Source: Fragum whitleyi (taxonomy: Eukaryota > Mollusca > Bivalvia > Cardiida > Cardiidae). From it: 64,000 nucleotides of DNA. Each line of letters opens with the position of its first letter. Positions within the stretch are counted from its first letter, which is position 1. A program made the translations under genes and the position numbers. The stretch lies in NCBI GenBank assembly GCA_948146395.1, contig OX411548.1, forward strand, positions 41,119,825-41,183,824, read 5' to 3'. Positions 36,173 to 47,955 of the stretch are shown here, in pieces. The notes below the pieces were generated by a model that ran no database searches, was not told where the DNA came from, and saw only the letters and a list, made by a program, of their open reading frames with translations.

Positions 36173-37973
36173 TTAATATTCATCATGAATATACTACTCG
36201 AAACTTGATAAGGACCACTTGTAGTATGTTATGTATATTTTACCCGAAAATGAAATATCAGAGTTTTTGTTTCGATTCTGAAAAAATGTTCAATTGACTT
36301 TTATTTTGTGCTAAAACAACAATTGATTAACCAGCCATTAAAGCGGAACAAGGCTTTCAACTTGGAAGGGGCAATACTACCGGATAACTCGGAGTGAGAG
36401 AGAAATTAAACTTTTGGGAAAACGTCGAATCTGCTCTGACTAGAATATACGATTGCTTGTGTTTGCCATTTTATTGGATTTAGAATCAAATTTGGCTATT
36501 CAATTTTTAAACAAGTCTTCCGATGCTATCAAAATAGGTTTTGATCTAACCACACAAATATTGTCTAATACCGCTGTAGAACCATGATTAGCTTGACCAG
36601 GAAGGCATTTGTTACAGTCTGTTGCATATTCAAGTTGTGGCAAACTGATTGAAAATCTATGGACTTTAGTAGACAGTCCATTCTCTTTAATATGCCTTCT
36701 TCGGGTATTTAACGTTGACCCCTGTTTCCCTAAATGTCTTGCCAAAAGTCATTTGAGTACATTTTTGTTTGAAACAATTCAGAAACCATCAACATAAAGC
36801 CTATACTACTACCTGACGACGAGCATTCCAAATCATGGTCAGGAAAAACACAGCTTTGCAAGTATCAAACGGTTGCGCTTTTATCGAAGATTTGGATTGA
36901 ATAAGTATGTACCATTTCTGATTTCTGGAGAATCCAGATCTTACAATCACGCTATTGTTAGACGTGAATAGCCATAGACTTCCACATAAAACAGTTTCCG
37001 TATCCGTATTCATAATTGGTCATTTACTTTGGGTACAGGTTGAGCGACAATAAGTTTGGATATAAAAGTGAATGAATGAAGGTTCTACGAATCGTTGAAA
37101 AAGGCACAATGATTTATTCCTGATAAACCAATGGCATCTTGGATGTGTATACTCTCCTCTGGAATCGTTTCCTAGGTTTTGATTTCCTTTTGCGCACTTA
37201 AATATCCTTCTTAAGACGACAAGGAGTCTACAAAGACTACATGCAGACTACAATTTCAGAGGAATATGACCGTCTACCAAAGTCCAAACGTAATATGGTG
37301 CAATATTTGCCTGCTAAGTGCAAAAATAAGATTCTGGAAGTGTGGAAAGCAACTAAGTATTGACAGACTCTAACCTCATTTTGAAAGCATCCAAACGATT
37401 TTTGTAGTACTGAGAGGCTGAAACGGTTAAAATGCAATTGTATTATTAAAACAAGCACTTTTACTTTAAAATTAAATCAAATACTCGATTTTCTTAAAAA
37501 AATGTCTTTTTCATCCTTATATCCTTGCTAATCGCAACCATAATCCCTACTTAGTTTTAAACCCTGTTCAGCTTCCATAGTTTTGCATGATCATGTTTTT
37601 ATTATCACGAGATTTTTTCCAACCTTTAATTGTCAGGTAAAAATTAAGCGCAATATTAAAGGTGGTCCTTATCAAATTTTGAGTAGTATATATAGATGAC
37701 CATTTTTCGATTTAGCGACATCATGGATTTGTTTGCATATTTTTGGCTGCAAACAAGGAAAAATAATCAGGATTATTATTATTATTATTTTTTTTTTTTT
37801 TGTTCGAGAAGAAGAAAAAAATAATTTTATAAATCTTAAAAAAAGCAAAATATACTGAGCGTTAAAACTTACTTCAGCTTATATAAAGATAGATAAAAGA
37901 GAGGCTTTGCCAAGTTTTAACCATAGCTGATTTGTCTAAAGAATCCGTTTTAGTTTGTTCATATCGTAGTATT
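36173..37973. other. Receptor downstream flank without recognised repeats
   Basis: I find none of the recurring families here. There is a short (ATT)n/poly-T tract at about 37773-37801. Minus-strand reading frames of 70-81 codons exist (around 36500-36745, 36801-37013, 37237-37458), but none resembles a known family. TATAAA and ATTAAA on the minus strand (about 37830 and 37630) are possible poly(A) signals for the receptor transcript. Confidence 0.4.
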
Positions 37974-39221
37974 CTACAATTTTTCTTCCGTTTGTTCGTA
38001 TTTCGACGTAGATCTCGTAACATCTCCGGAGTCTCGAAAGAAAACACGGTCTCGTTTTACTTTCTGAAATAGTTTAGCACAAGGACAAACTTTAAGGAAA
38101 GCATTTGTGTATACTTTTCGAAAATCTCTCATAAAGAAAGGATAAATAATGGGATTGAAAAGGCTATTACACCATCCAAGCCACACTATGGCACCAAATA
38201 TTTTCGGAGGCACACATCTACATATAGCGTCAACAACATTAGTAACAAGAAATGGAGCCCACGTTACAACATAGGCCCCAACTATAATACCCAAAGTCAC
38301 TGTGGCCTTTCTTGTGAACGGTTCTCTGATATGTTTGTTTGCCATCTTGGCCCCAAGCAGCATGTTACTTGGAGTGATCAGTATACCGACGAAACAAGCT
38401 TGTCTTTTAGCCTCCTTTGACACTCGGTAATATAGCACTATAGCAACTATGATGGGTAACAAGATGGTCACAGAAGAAGCGATGAGCACGTATAACAAAC
38501 TTGGGATGAAAAGGCATTGTGGAGTCTCAGAAAGCAACGTCAAGTTTCTCAAGGAAGGTAATTCGGTATTATGAACCCCAGTCAAAAGAGGAATGAAAGA
38601 AGCACAAATTGCTATACCCCACGTGAGAGCCATCATTAGAAAGGCTCTTTTATATGTTACTAACATTTTATATCGTAAAGGAGACATTATTGAAATATAC
38701 CTATCTAAGCTGATAAGACATACGTTTAAAATAGAAGCACTGCACAACATCACGTCAAATCCAGCCCAAAATACACAGAATGATTCAGCTAATATCCATT
38801 GCTGGAATATTTCATTTAATGTAGCAGGTATCATCACGAATGTTCCAACCATAAAATCCGCCATGCTCAATGACACTATAAACATATTTGAAACCGATCT
38901 TAATTTTCTGGTAAATATCACTGCTAGAAATACCATCAAATTTCCCGCTATCGTAAGAAACACTATGAAAAATAACACAACACCAATAAGAATTCTCCCG
39001 GTCGATACGTCACTTAATATGTCATGCACAACGACACTAACTGATGACGTCACTTGAACGTAATATCCGGTAGTAACTGTAATGGTGATATTTTCTGTTG
39101 TTAGAAAATTTGTATTTTGAAACAAAGTATGGTTAATCGATGTTATCCGATCGGTAGAGTTCAAAAGGGAACGCATTGTGCCATTCATTTCATAAGTTTT
39201 GATACAAAGTGAAAGGAACAT
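37974..39221 (-). CDS. Serotonin 5-HT6-like aminergic G-protein-coupled receptor, intronless
   Basis: This encodes a seven-helix plasma-membrane receptor of about 415 residues from the first in-frame ATG (39219-39221). Numbered from that ATG, visible marks are N94 (1.50), D122 (2.50), C149 paired with C236, amine-binding D156 (3.32), the DRY motif at 173-175, W201 (4.50), A248/S249/T252 (5.42, 5.43, 5.46) before P256, W321-A-P323, N328 (6.55) and NPIIY at 356-360. The A/S/T/N set and the TM3 text FDVMLCSASILNVCLISLDR match human 5-HT6, which is normally Gs-coupled. N13, N21, N30 and N44 are N-glycosylation sequons; C379 and C381 are possible palmitoylation sites. The third loop is short. Position 7.43 is W350 rather than the usual Tyr. 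An earlier in-frame TTG at 39237-39239 is not a start. The ATG at 39186-39188 has a better context (G at -3) and follows a short overlapping upstream reading frame, so the protein may be 404 residues. Octopamine-like or another monoamine specificity is the alternative. Confidence 0.9.
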   Translation of the reverse strand: MFLSLCIKTYEMNGTMRSLLNSTDRITSINHTLFQNTNFLTTENITITVTTGYYVQVTSSVSVVVHDILSDVSTGRILIGVVLFFIVFLTIAGNLMVFLAVIFTRKLRSVSNMFIVSLSMADFMVGTFVMIPATLNEIFQQWILAESFCVFWAGFDVMLCSASILNVCLISLDRYISIMSPLRYKMLVTYKRAFLMMALTWGIAICASFIPLLTGVHNTELPSLRNLTLLSETPQCLFIPSLLYVLIASSVTILLPIIVAIVLYYRVSKEAKRQACFVGILITPSNMLLGAKMANKHIREPFTRKATVTLGIIVGAYVVTWAPFLVTNVVDAICRCVPPKIFGAIVWLGWCNSLFNPIIYPFFMRDFRKVYTNAFLKVCPCAKLFQKVKRDRVFFRDSGDVTRSTSKYEQTEEKL

Positions 39222-39340
39222 ATAACATTTCACTTTCAAAAGACATCGGAGAATTAATCCAGGCGTTGGCGTTGTTTATCTTCCTGTTAGAGACAGACTG
39301 GTAACGCAATCCGTGACATGATATCCTATAGCTCTAAGCT

Positions 39341-39350
39341 TTTTATATAC
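39341..39350 (-). promoter_or_regulatory. Putative TATA box of the receptor gene
   Basis: Read on the minus strand this is GTATATAAAA. It lies about 120 bases upstream of the first in-frame ATG of the receptor, which would place transcription start near 39310 and give a leader of about 90 bases. An ATG near 39245 (minus) opens an 18-codon reading frame in another frame. That frame overlaps the first receptor ATG and stops two bases before the ATG at 39188, an arrangement that could favour reinitiation at the inner ATG. The match is good but an AT-rich background makes chance TATA motifs common. Confidence 0.5.
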
Positions 39351-40849
39351 CCTCTCTAGCGGAGCTCATATCCGGAATTTTATGGTCGAGGATTGTTAAA
39401 GTAATGTGGAGAGTTTTTGCCATCTTCTTCGGCGTCATTCGGTTCCAATCAGCATTGACAATAACGTATACCTGTTTATTACCGGGGGCACTGAGAACAA
39501 GATTGGCTTTTATCCTCTTAACGAAAGACGTATCAATTCCATCACACAATTTACGAGAAACTGTTTCTTCGTGTCCAATCAATATGTGTCTCCCGTCAGA
39601 TTTCTGTTAATAAAGAACGTGTTCTAGATTAATACTGGCTGATTTTATTAATTTCTGCACGCATATGGTGAATTAAATTTGCAATCAGTCGTAAACGTGG
39701 AACAATTTTAATCTAAAACAGCACTGAATTGATATATATAATAGAAGTGTCTGATGATATGCGCTGTAATCGTTTTCGTAAATTAAAGATCAATAGATTA
39801 AATTTCCAACCTCTGCTAATTATTCGCAGTTTAGCTTATCAGTATATTTAACTGACATTTGAATCTTTCTTTTCAGCTAATGGCTTTCATGAAATAATAT
39901 TTCCGCGGAAATATTCATACTTTCACTTTAAAATTCAAATTCCATAACTTAAAGGCGACACTCTTTAAAATTCGTTTATCAAAAAATATAAAAAGAGATC
40001 GAATCGAGATAAGATCAATAGAATGGTTATTTCGAAAAGAAGGACCCAGAAAGATAAAAAGATTCGTTCTTGATTTTGAAAATGCTTAGGAGCGAGATTT
40101 TTTTTACATTTTTAATTGTTGTATCATAGATAAAGAACGAAACCGTCTGATACAACACTTCTACATTAAAAGATGTAATATCTTAAATTTCGAATCATTC
40201 ATGAATACCAAAAATATAGCAGAAATGGTAAATTTAGTTAAATTCGTACACATAACAATGGACAAATTCTAACTCTATTTTTCTATCATTTTCTCTCTCT
40301 AAATTCCTATTTACATGCATTTTGTATTTTGTAATTTTTGCCACAGACATTTGTATTTCATGTACATTTACCCTCTGTTTCGGAGCGAATAAAGTGAATT
40401 GTATTATATTAAATTGTATTGAGATAATTCGATCCGGGTCAGGATGCACGAAAAGCGCTTACAGACGAGACGAGACACATTTTTTTAAGTTCTTTCATGA
40501 ATTAAAACTATCTTAAAACAGTTGAATGTTCGACCACATTTATATAATGACAATCGAGAGAATGGACCTGTCCAAAATTACGAAGATTAACCTTTATCCC
40601 AACTGAGGGAATACAGTAGTATTCATTCGGAAAGCAATCCTTTAAGATGATTTTGTAGATTGGGCCTGTGAATTACTCCGAATATTTAATGACCATGTTT
40701 TATTCCAATTCATTCGATTTAGGGCTGAACAGTCGATTCGTTAGAGGGAACAGCAGAATAATAATTGTTGACCAAAGACAGGGAAACGGTAAAGGAAAAG
40801 AGGAATTACATGATATGTGTGATTATCTATTTGATTAGCTTATCCTTTT
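39351..40849. other. Receptor upstream flank, no recognised repeat or gene
   Basis: This is AT-rich sequence with no copy of the families seen elsewhere. A 79-codon minus frame at 39343-39582 ends over the TATA motif and is not recognised. This side could carry distal promoter elements of the receptor, but I cannot point to any. Confidence 0.35.
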
Positions 40850-41350
40850 TTCGCTCACCTGAACGCAAAGTGCTCAAGGTGGGCTTTGTGGTTGTGAGAT
40901 GTCCGTCGTCTGTCGTCAACTTATACCTGGCACTCTGGAAGCCATATTTTTGCTCAATCAACCTAAAGCTTAGTCAGATTTATTTTCTTGGCGAAATCTC
41001 TCGAAGTTTGCAATTGGGTCAAGTGGTGTCAAAAACTAGGACACGAAGTCAAATTTATTAGAAAAAACCTTGTAGACACTCTATAGGCCATATTTTTTTT
41101 CTAACAATCTAAAAATTAGTCAGATTGATTGTTATGATAAAATCTTTGTCAAATTCTACATTGGGTCAAAAGGGATTAAAAATAAGATCGTATGTTGGAA
41201 AAAACTCGAAGACACTCTAGAGGCATGTTTTTTGTTGTTGTTGTTGTTGGGTTTTTTTGCTCAGTCAACCTGAAAATTGATCAGAATGATTGTTTTAGTG
41301 AAATCTCGATCAAAATGTACATCATTTTCACCATTTGTTATTGCTCCACT
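40850..41350 (+). mobile_element. 'TCGCTCACCTGA' bivalve-type repeat, forward copy
   Basis: It starts TCGCTCACCTGAACGCAAAG then TGCTCAAGGTGGGC, has GTCCGTCGTCTGTCGTCAAC, and then three degenerate units of roughly 150 bases (GACACTCTAGAGGC / GACACTCTATAGGC, CAATCTAAAAATTAGTCAGA, GAAATCTC, ATTGGGTCAA). No right terminus is seen, so it is truncated. Confidence 0.6.
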
Positions 41351-42258
41351 TTGGTAACTTCAAAACATTCTTTCGGAACCAATCATCTACTTGCAGAAAA
41401 AATTAATTCATAGGCATTTATTAATTTTGGGCTATCTCCGTTAAGCAAACATTATCTAATACTAGATTGATGAAAAAAAATCTCAATTAATTTCACATGT
41501 TATTTTTTTAGATTTATTCGATTTTCTTTATTTTGTCAAATTAAGCTCACTTATATCAATTAGTGTACTGTTCGATAATAAAATCTTTGGAAAAAATGTC
41601 TTTTACTGTTAAAGTCAATGTGTCACCTATTCATAATGTAGGAATTCCTCATTAAATCATATCAATTTCATGAGGACTATAGCAGCAATTTAATTTGAAA
41701 ATATAAGAAACGGTATAAGTATTACTATACTGCAGGTTATTAATCTTTTATTCAAATCTATACTATATCAAAGACGCAACAACGGCATCTTATAGTATCA
41801 ACATTAGCTGTATGCAAGAAATAAGTGTCTCTTCATTCATGACGCGCATAAAAGATGATATTTTCTAAAATAGCAATCATAGGAAGATATATTTTCTAGC
41901 TATGATAGTTTGAGAGAATTTTGAGAAATAAATGCAACAAGAATATAACTGGTCTTCAGAAGCTTAAGAATGAATTCAATCGCCTTCGAAAAACATTGAA
42001 ATCCGTTTGGTAGAATATAAACCTTTTAGACTTTTCTTGAGTTTATTTATTTTTTTTTAATTTTCATATTTTTCGTTTCTAGTATTGTAGATCCCTACGT
42101 TTTTCGTTGTTTTCTTGGTGAATACAAAGCAAAGTACAGTGTATAACTAAATTAGTTTTAATGAATCACTATTCAATACCACTAGGACGTCCATATTTAG
42201 CCTTCTTATGCTGTTCAAGACATAATCCTACTATAAATAAAGATGTAGAAAACAGTTT
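41351..42258. other. Nothing recognised
   Basis: AT-rich, with no gene or recurrent element. Confidence 0.3.
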
Positions 42259-42678
42259 ATAGAGGATATTGAATGAGAGGAATTGAATACCGAATTTGTT
42301 AAACGATTCAACCAAAAAAGGAGATAAAAACAAGGCCGCGCCGAATTTTTGTCTGTTCTAGATGACGAGTTTAATAAATTTGTTTTTTGATGAGCACAAA
42401 TTTGATATTCTGAATGTTGGTATTTTGATATTCGCAAAAAAAATCGAGGCAATTCCGAATAATTATGAATTACATGTAAAGTTATTTCACGAAACATACA
42501 ACGCCGTATGCGAATTGACGTCATCAAATGCATTATAAATTCATTTTAACAACGAAATAAAACGTTGCTATACCTCCTTCTTAGCTCATTTGCATAGTTA
42601 TTCCACTTAAGTTACAACATCCATGTAATATAAAAAATCAACGGGTTTATTTCACTTCCGCGACGTCGGTCATATGAA
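42259..42678 (+). mobile_element. F-family hairpin element, copy 3
   Basis: ATAGAGGATATTGAATGAGA at the left, hairpin remnant with GGCCGCGCCGAATTTT, TGACGTCA at 42516, then CACTTCCGCGACGTCGGTCA at the right. It is more decayed than copies 1 and 2. Confidence 0.65.
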
Positions 42679-43402
42679 AAATAATACCAGCTTGTACAGA
42701 TTCACACTTTGATCTCAGCCTTTACCACCTGCTATCAGTTTAAGTATTGTGGGAAAATGTGAATGGTCAGGTTGAAATGTCTCAAAAATTGGCATTTTGA
42801 TTAGAAAAAATTAATTCAGTAGGATGAGTGTTACTTTAAACACCCGACTCTTGCCTTGCGAAATCTTAAAAGAACTGACTATAGCAGAATCTTAAAATTT
42901 CTCGTTGTTTTATTTCCGTTCATTTATCGTCTATGTCGTAGCATTGGTCCACACGAACAACGCCCTACAAAATACAGACAGTTGTTGGATAATAATAAAT
43001 TTGGATGAAATGTTTTTATCCGAAAGAAGTAAAACTTAAAGAAAACGTAAACAAATACATGAAATAATGATTGGTTAATGAAAGCTTTAACAAAATCGTA
43101 AAATGATTATAATTTGGTAAGAAAATCAGAAAAAAGTATTTGGTGCCTGATTTTCTTTTGAGGTTGAGTATATATCCCGATAAATTTTTGTAGTGTCATC
43201 AAAATTCAATTCAACAGCTTTTTTATTTCCCACATTACATATGGAAAGTCGACAAAATTAGAAACTAATTTGTCCCTTGGGTAGCGTTATTTACCGTGAA
43301 TGAGGAGATCGATGCTTTACAGTGCTGACATTAGTTAACGAAACATCCTGGCATTTGTCCTTTAAACTAAACTTATGCTTTGCACCGGTTATAGTTTGTC
43401 TA
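42679..43402. other. Nothing recognised
   Basis: AT-rich, no credible gene. Confidence 0.3.
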
Positions 43403-44472
43403 CAGTTAGATACATCGTGAAATTGACATTTACCTCGATCAAAACCATTCTAAATCGCTCACTCAGCGCCCATGTAGTCATCAAAAACACTCACTAAAAC
43501 CACTCAAAAACGCTGCAAAATGACTAAAAAGATCAAATCAACAGCTACATTTAAAATGTATATATACTTACTCAAAAAGTTTAGCATCACTTTGATATTT
43601 TTCTCTAAATATTTTTCTGGAGCAAATACATGTATATTCTAGTCGAATGAAGCAAAACATTGAGTTCAATCTCTAAGCAATAGGTTTATGGTTTTGTTTT
43701 GTTCCAATGGCGGCCCTACAATCACAAAACATAGCCAAAACGGCGGGTGGGGTAGATTGAAAAAGTCACAGTCTGTCATTTTTTTATACAGCTTTTGGCT
43801 TTGCCTTTCAATGTAACGCAGTCTGGAGCGACTAGCAATAAAGCAAGCGTTATACTTGGTAATTGGCTGTCTTTTATACCAAAACGAATCTTTTGCTAGT
43901 GAACGTTTGGTTGACGTTACCTGATTGACGTCTCCCAAATTTCTGAAGCTATACGTGACGTGGCAGATTTCAAATTGAAGTAATCATGGGGAGGCTCATG
44001 ACCCCATTAATAGCCCAGTTACAGTTCTCTTTGATGATTTGAGCGGCTTTCTTTGAATTGTTTTAATACTCATCCAAGGTGATGAAAAGCGAAATTTTCA
44101 TACTGACTTTAGATTGCAAATAGAACTATCGACGTAAATCGCATAAAATCTCACGTTACGTTTTGAATTACGATCTGCAATGTATACTTTATTGATTCGG
44201 ATAACCAATCGATTTCACCGACTTAGTTGAAATTGTAAGCCTCTGTTTGGTTCTAGGGGAAATAGGAAGCTATTTATACAACTTGTATACATATTTTGTT
44301 AAAGGAAGGTAATCCAATACCGCTTATTTTGTTCATCCTAAACAGAATTAGTGATATTGGATTACCTCTCTTTAACTTCACTCAGAACTCACTCACCACA
44401 CTCTGATTTTATTTCACACCAAAATCGTTCCAAAATCATTCACCTTGTCAATTTCACGATGTTTATGACTGT
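43403..44472 (+). mobile_element. K-family element, copy 10, split by an unknown insertion
   Basis: The left part (43403-43555) starts CAGTTAGATACATCGTGAAA after TA and runs to ATCAACAGCTACATTTAAAA. The right part (44200-44472) resumes in the segment before AAGCCTCTGTTTGGTTCTAG, has an intact central palindrome and ends GATGTTTATGACTG then TA. About 640 bases between (43556-44199) are foreign to the family. They include a 90-codon minus frame that is not recognised. Confidence 0.65.
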
Positions 44473-44584
44473 ATCTCAAAATTTTGTAAAGAAAAGAATA
44501 GCGAACTATGCCGGATGATATAGGCAATGGAATAGGAATGACTTTGCCCCCCCCCCCCCTCTCAATCTAATTTTTTATTCAACC

Positions 44585-44717
44585 AGCCCTGCGATAAGGA
44601 TGACAAAACGGCACAAACTGTTTGCCTATTTTACCCCGCTTTGCACGCAAGTGCACAAAGCGGGGTATAATTGCAAACAGTTTTCGCCATTTTGTCATCC
44701 TGAACGAAAGGCAGGGT
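44585..44717. mobile_element. GC-palindrome element, copy 4 (best preserved)
   Basis: CCCTGCGATAAGGATGACAA, GCACAAACTGTTTGCC, TACCCCGCTTTGCACGC, then GTGCACAAAGCGGGGTATAA, TTGCAAACAG and TTTTGTCATCCTGAACGAAA. A C13 run (44547-44559) lies just upstream. Confidence 0.75.
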
Positions 44718-44825
44718 TCCTCTGAAAAAAAAAAAACAGAAAATTTTTAGGGCTGTTTAGATATAGCAGCATATCTTACAATAATTCATACATGTAAGCC
44801 CTCTTAAATTGGTACTTTCAACCTT

Positions 44826-46028
44826 CAGGGTGTTTCATAATATAATTATGTCCTTATTCTAAATACCTATGGTTCTTATGTAACTAATCGGATAAATTCT
44901 GTTAATATTCCCCTGTTCCGCTGACAAAATAACATTTTGATTGATGTATAATTTGTTTTAAGGCCTCTGATGGTGTCAATCCTGTTTGACCTCAAACTTT
45001 TTTTGCATTTTCAACATGGCGTCAACTTTAGGCAAAAACGTCGTCAGGAATATTTCTTGAATTATCAATATCATTCATCATGTCTCCTAGCAAATGGTTT
45101 TGCTTGTGCTCTCCTTAGACGATTCTCTTAAATTCTTCTGTATATGTCGGTGAATGGCTGTATACCATATATTCTTGGAAGCCAGTCCAAAAGGTCAAAT
45201 AGACATGGATCAGGTAATTGAGGCAGAGGTGCCTTTCAGTCTTGAGACTATTTATGTATATGGCGCATGCGTGAACATGATGAGATCAAACACCGATAGT
45301 ACTACTGGTGTATATAGTTTCAGCACTTCACACAACGCTGTACCTTTAACCCTTTCCTGTTTTACAAAATTTTGGACCTGTCCAAATTCAAAGGTTTTGC
45401 AGACGAAAATTTAAAGTGGATTTAATTTGAAAAATAACCATTCAGTAGGGTAGAAAATAGTGTGGAAAAAGAAGAAATTGCTTGTCAGAAGCAATTTCTT
45501 CTTTTTTCACAATGTTTACTCAATCATAAAATCACAGGCACCTAAAAAGCAGGGATTAAACAGCAAAGGGTTAAAGAATAGCTGACAACCTTTAGAACTT
45601 TCATTCCTCTCAAGGCTATGCAGAAATGTCTGCCACCATTGTCTGATTCGAGGTTATTTTATCTTTTCTTTTGGGTAAGTAACTTTCAGAACGTTATGAT
45701 ATACAGCCATTGCTAGCGCCTGTAGAATAATTTAAGAGTGTGATAAAAGACGAGAAAAAAGCCATTCCGTTTAATCAGGAGACGCGATGAATAATAAATT
45801 CAAGATAAAGACCTGACGTCATTATTGCCTGTAATTGACGTCATGTTGAAAATCCCCAAGTTTGACGTCAAGCAGGATTAACACCATCAAAAGCACTTAA
45901 ACAATTTATATATCATTCAAAATGTTATTTTGTCTGTGAAACAGACTAATATTTACACAAGTTATCTGTTAATTTGCATAAGAACCATAATTGTTTAGAA
46001 AAAGGACAGATTTTATTTAACATCCTGT
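44826..46028. mobile_element. S: 1.2 kb fold-back structure with about 330-350 bp arms
   Basis: The left arm 44826-45175 and right arm 45700-46028 are inverse over nearly their full length. Landmarks are TATGGTTCTTATG, CAAAATAACATTTTGA, TGATGGTGT(C/T)AATCCTG, TTTTCAACATG(G/A)CGTCAA and GGCTGTATA. The right arm has three TGACGTCA sites. A piggyBac-like element sits in the loop. No coding capacity is evident. Confidence 0.75.
45346..45574 (-). mobile_element. piggyBac-like miniature element 2, in the loop of S
   Basis: TTAA at 45346-45349 and 45571-45574. The termini are CCCTTTCCTGTTTTACA and, inverted, CCCTTTGCTGTTTAATCCC. The central hairpin GAAGAAATTGCTTGTC / GAAGCAATTTCTTCTT is intact. It is the same family as 17604-17833 in the other orientation, and no transposase is present. 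Confidence 0.85.
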
Positions 46029-47547
46029 ATAACAATACGTTTTTGCACTATCCTTTATGTTTAAACATAGATCGTTTTGAATTTTATTATCTAATTTAAA
46101 AAAAATCCCATTTGGTCAAAATAAGTGTAATGACCACAACAGGCTTTCAAAAGCGGCTTAACCTGACAAAAAAGGAACTTTGTTCCCTGTAAGGTTACAT
46201 ATGTTATATTTCTTATTTGTCTAAAATTTTCCCCAATACGTTAGTAATACATGTATATGAATCAGCAGTAAACCTTATAGGTACTTGTTTAAACTCCTCG
46301 ATTTGATTTTGATTTACAATTTAAAAACTTAATATCGAAATCGAATAGTCCTGCAGATAATGCTGCACTGAGAATATGTATTATGTATGTTAAATTTGGC
46401 AAACCAATGCCAATCTATATGTCCGTCAACAGTAGTTTTGCTCGGCAATATTGATTGCATTTAGCCATATACGTTGTGAGTAATTTGACACATGTAAGCA
46501 ATTTAAATGAGGTAATTTTTTCTTGGGAAACTGGTTAGTTTTTCTTGCTCCTGTTTTATAAACAACACATGAAATGAATATTACAAAACAATCTTCAATT
46601 TGAAGAATCTAAGAGTGCATTGTCGACAGATAAGAAATGAATTATATCATATACATATGATACATAGGTTTCTTTGTTTTATATCATGAATTTTACTTTT
46701 GTAAAAAGTAATTGTGTCATGGAAGACCACATTCTTGAGTGTGCCGTTGAATTACAAAGCATTATCATTGCATTTATGTTTGGGAAACAACATGTCAATT
46801 TTGAGAATGATTTTTGAATATTAGAAAAATTATCCGGTAGAATGCATTGCTCTTCGATGACCCACGTATTAGAAAGGATTCTCACAAATGATGTTTTTGC
46901 GAAATTAATAATTTTACATGTGGACGTTTTCAAATGTGTAAAAGTACAGGTGTGACATTCTATTATTCTTATGCTACTCTTCATTTGTCACAACCATTAG
47001 AGTAAATAATCAGTGTTATTTCACATTAAGTTAGCCGCTGTGTTTCTTTGAACACGATCTCAAATGTAGTGATCTCGAATAAAAAAGCAATTAAAGACTC
47101 TCGATTGAGAACAAATTAATACATATTTGTCTAACACTTACTTTTTTAAAAATGCCATCAAATTAATCGATCTTTTTCATTGCAAGGCTAAGATGACAAT
47201 GGTGGAAATGCGGTTTACTTTCGTCGGTTAAGCGTCTTTTATAAATGAACATTTGAAAAAAGAAAATATATTCTACACTGTGCTTTGGTTAGACCAATTT
47301 TTGAATAGACTATCAACTGATGAATAATTTTACAGTGAATTCTAATTGACACAGTTGAGTAAAAATATGTAGATAAACTATTGACACTTGGGACCAGACT
47401 TGACAATACATCATTTAGATGCTATTTTAAGGTCATTTCATACCATAGTAAGGTGTTGTCTATTTTCTGTCGTGTCAGAGTGTACTTTTCAGGATTTTTT
47501 TCCACCGAACCTGATGCCTTAGAGACATTTTAAATTCGAACCTTACA
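46029..47547. other. Long AT-rich interval, nothing recognised
   Basis: A 101-codon minus frame (46679-46984) is not recognised and has no supporting context. No family repeats. Confidence 0.35.
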
Positions 47548-47955
47548 GTAAGTAATATCATGAAAATATCATTTACGTCGATCGGATCTATTTTAGTCCC
47601 TCGCTCAGTGCTGCATTCATTCATCCAAACACTCTTTCAAAACTTCACAAACATTTCGAAATCGCTCAAAACGATCAAAATCCATTCAAATCGATAAAGT
47701 TCTTTCCACTATTTCATTGGCTTTTGTAAATTTTAAAGCGATTGACTTGTCCGTGGACAAACACAAAAACAAAAGGACGTGCATTTTAGATAAAGGGTGG
47801 TCATACAATATCGTTAATTTCGTCTTATTGGACGAAATTATCGATATTGGATTACCCCCCTTAAATTAAATTTGAAGCTTGCTCCACCGTTCATTCAATT
47901 TCATTTAAATAATTCCAGAATCACCCACCTTGCCAATTTCACAATGTTGTAAGCT
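47548..47955 (+). mobile_element. K-family element, copy 11
   Basis: CAGTAAGTAATATCATGAAA at the left after TA. Central palindrome ACAATATCGTTAATTTCGTC / GACGAAATTATCGATATTGG, then CCAATTTCACAATGTTGTAA and GCTG then TA. Confidence 0.7.

Noticed and set aside
38593..39057. 154-codon plus-strand frame
   Set aside because: It is antisense to the receptor coding sequence and shows no protein family features of its own.
39343..39582. 79-codon minus frame as an upstream exon of the receptor
   Set aside because: No similarity to receptor N-termini; it ends across the TATA motif and no splice sites are evident.
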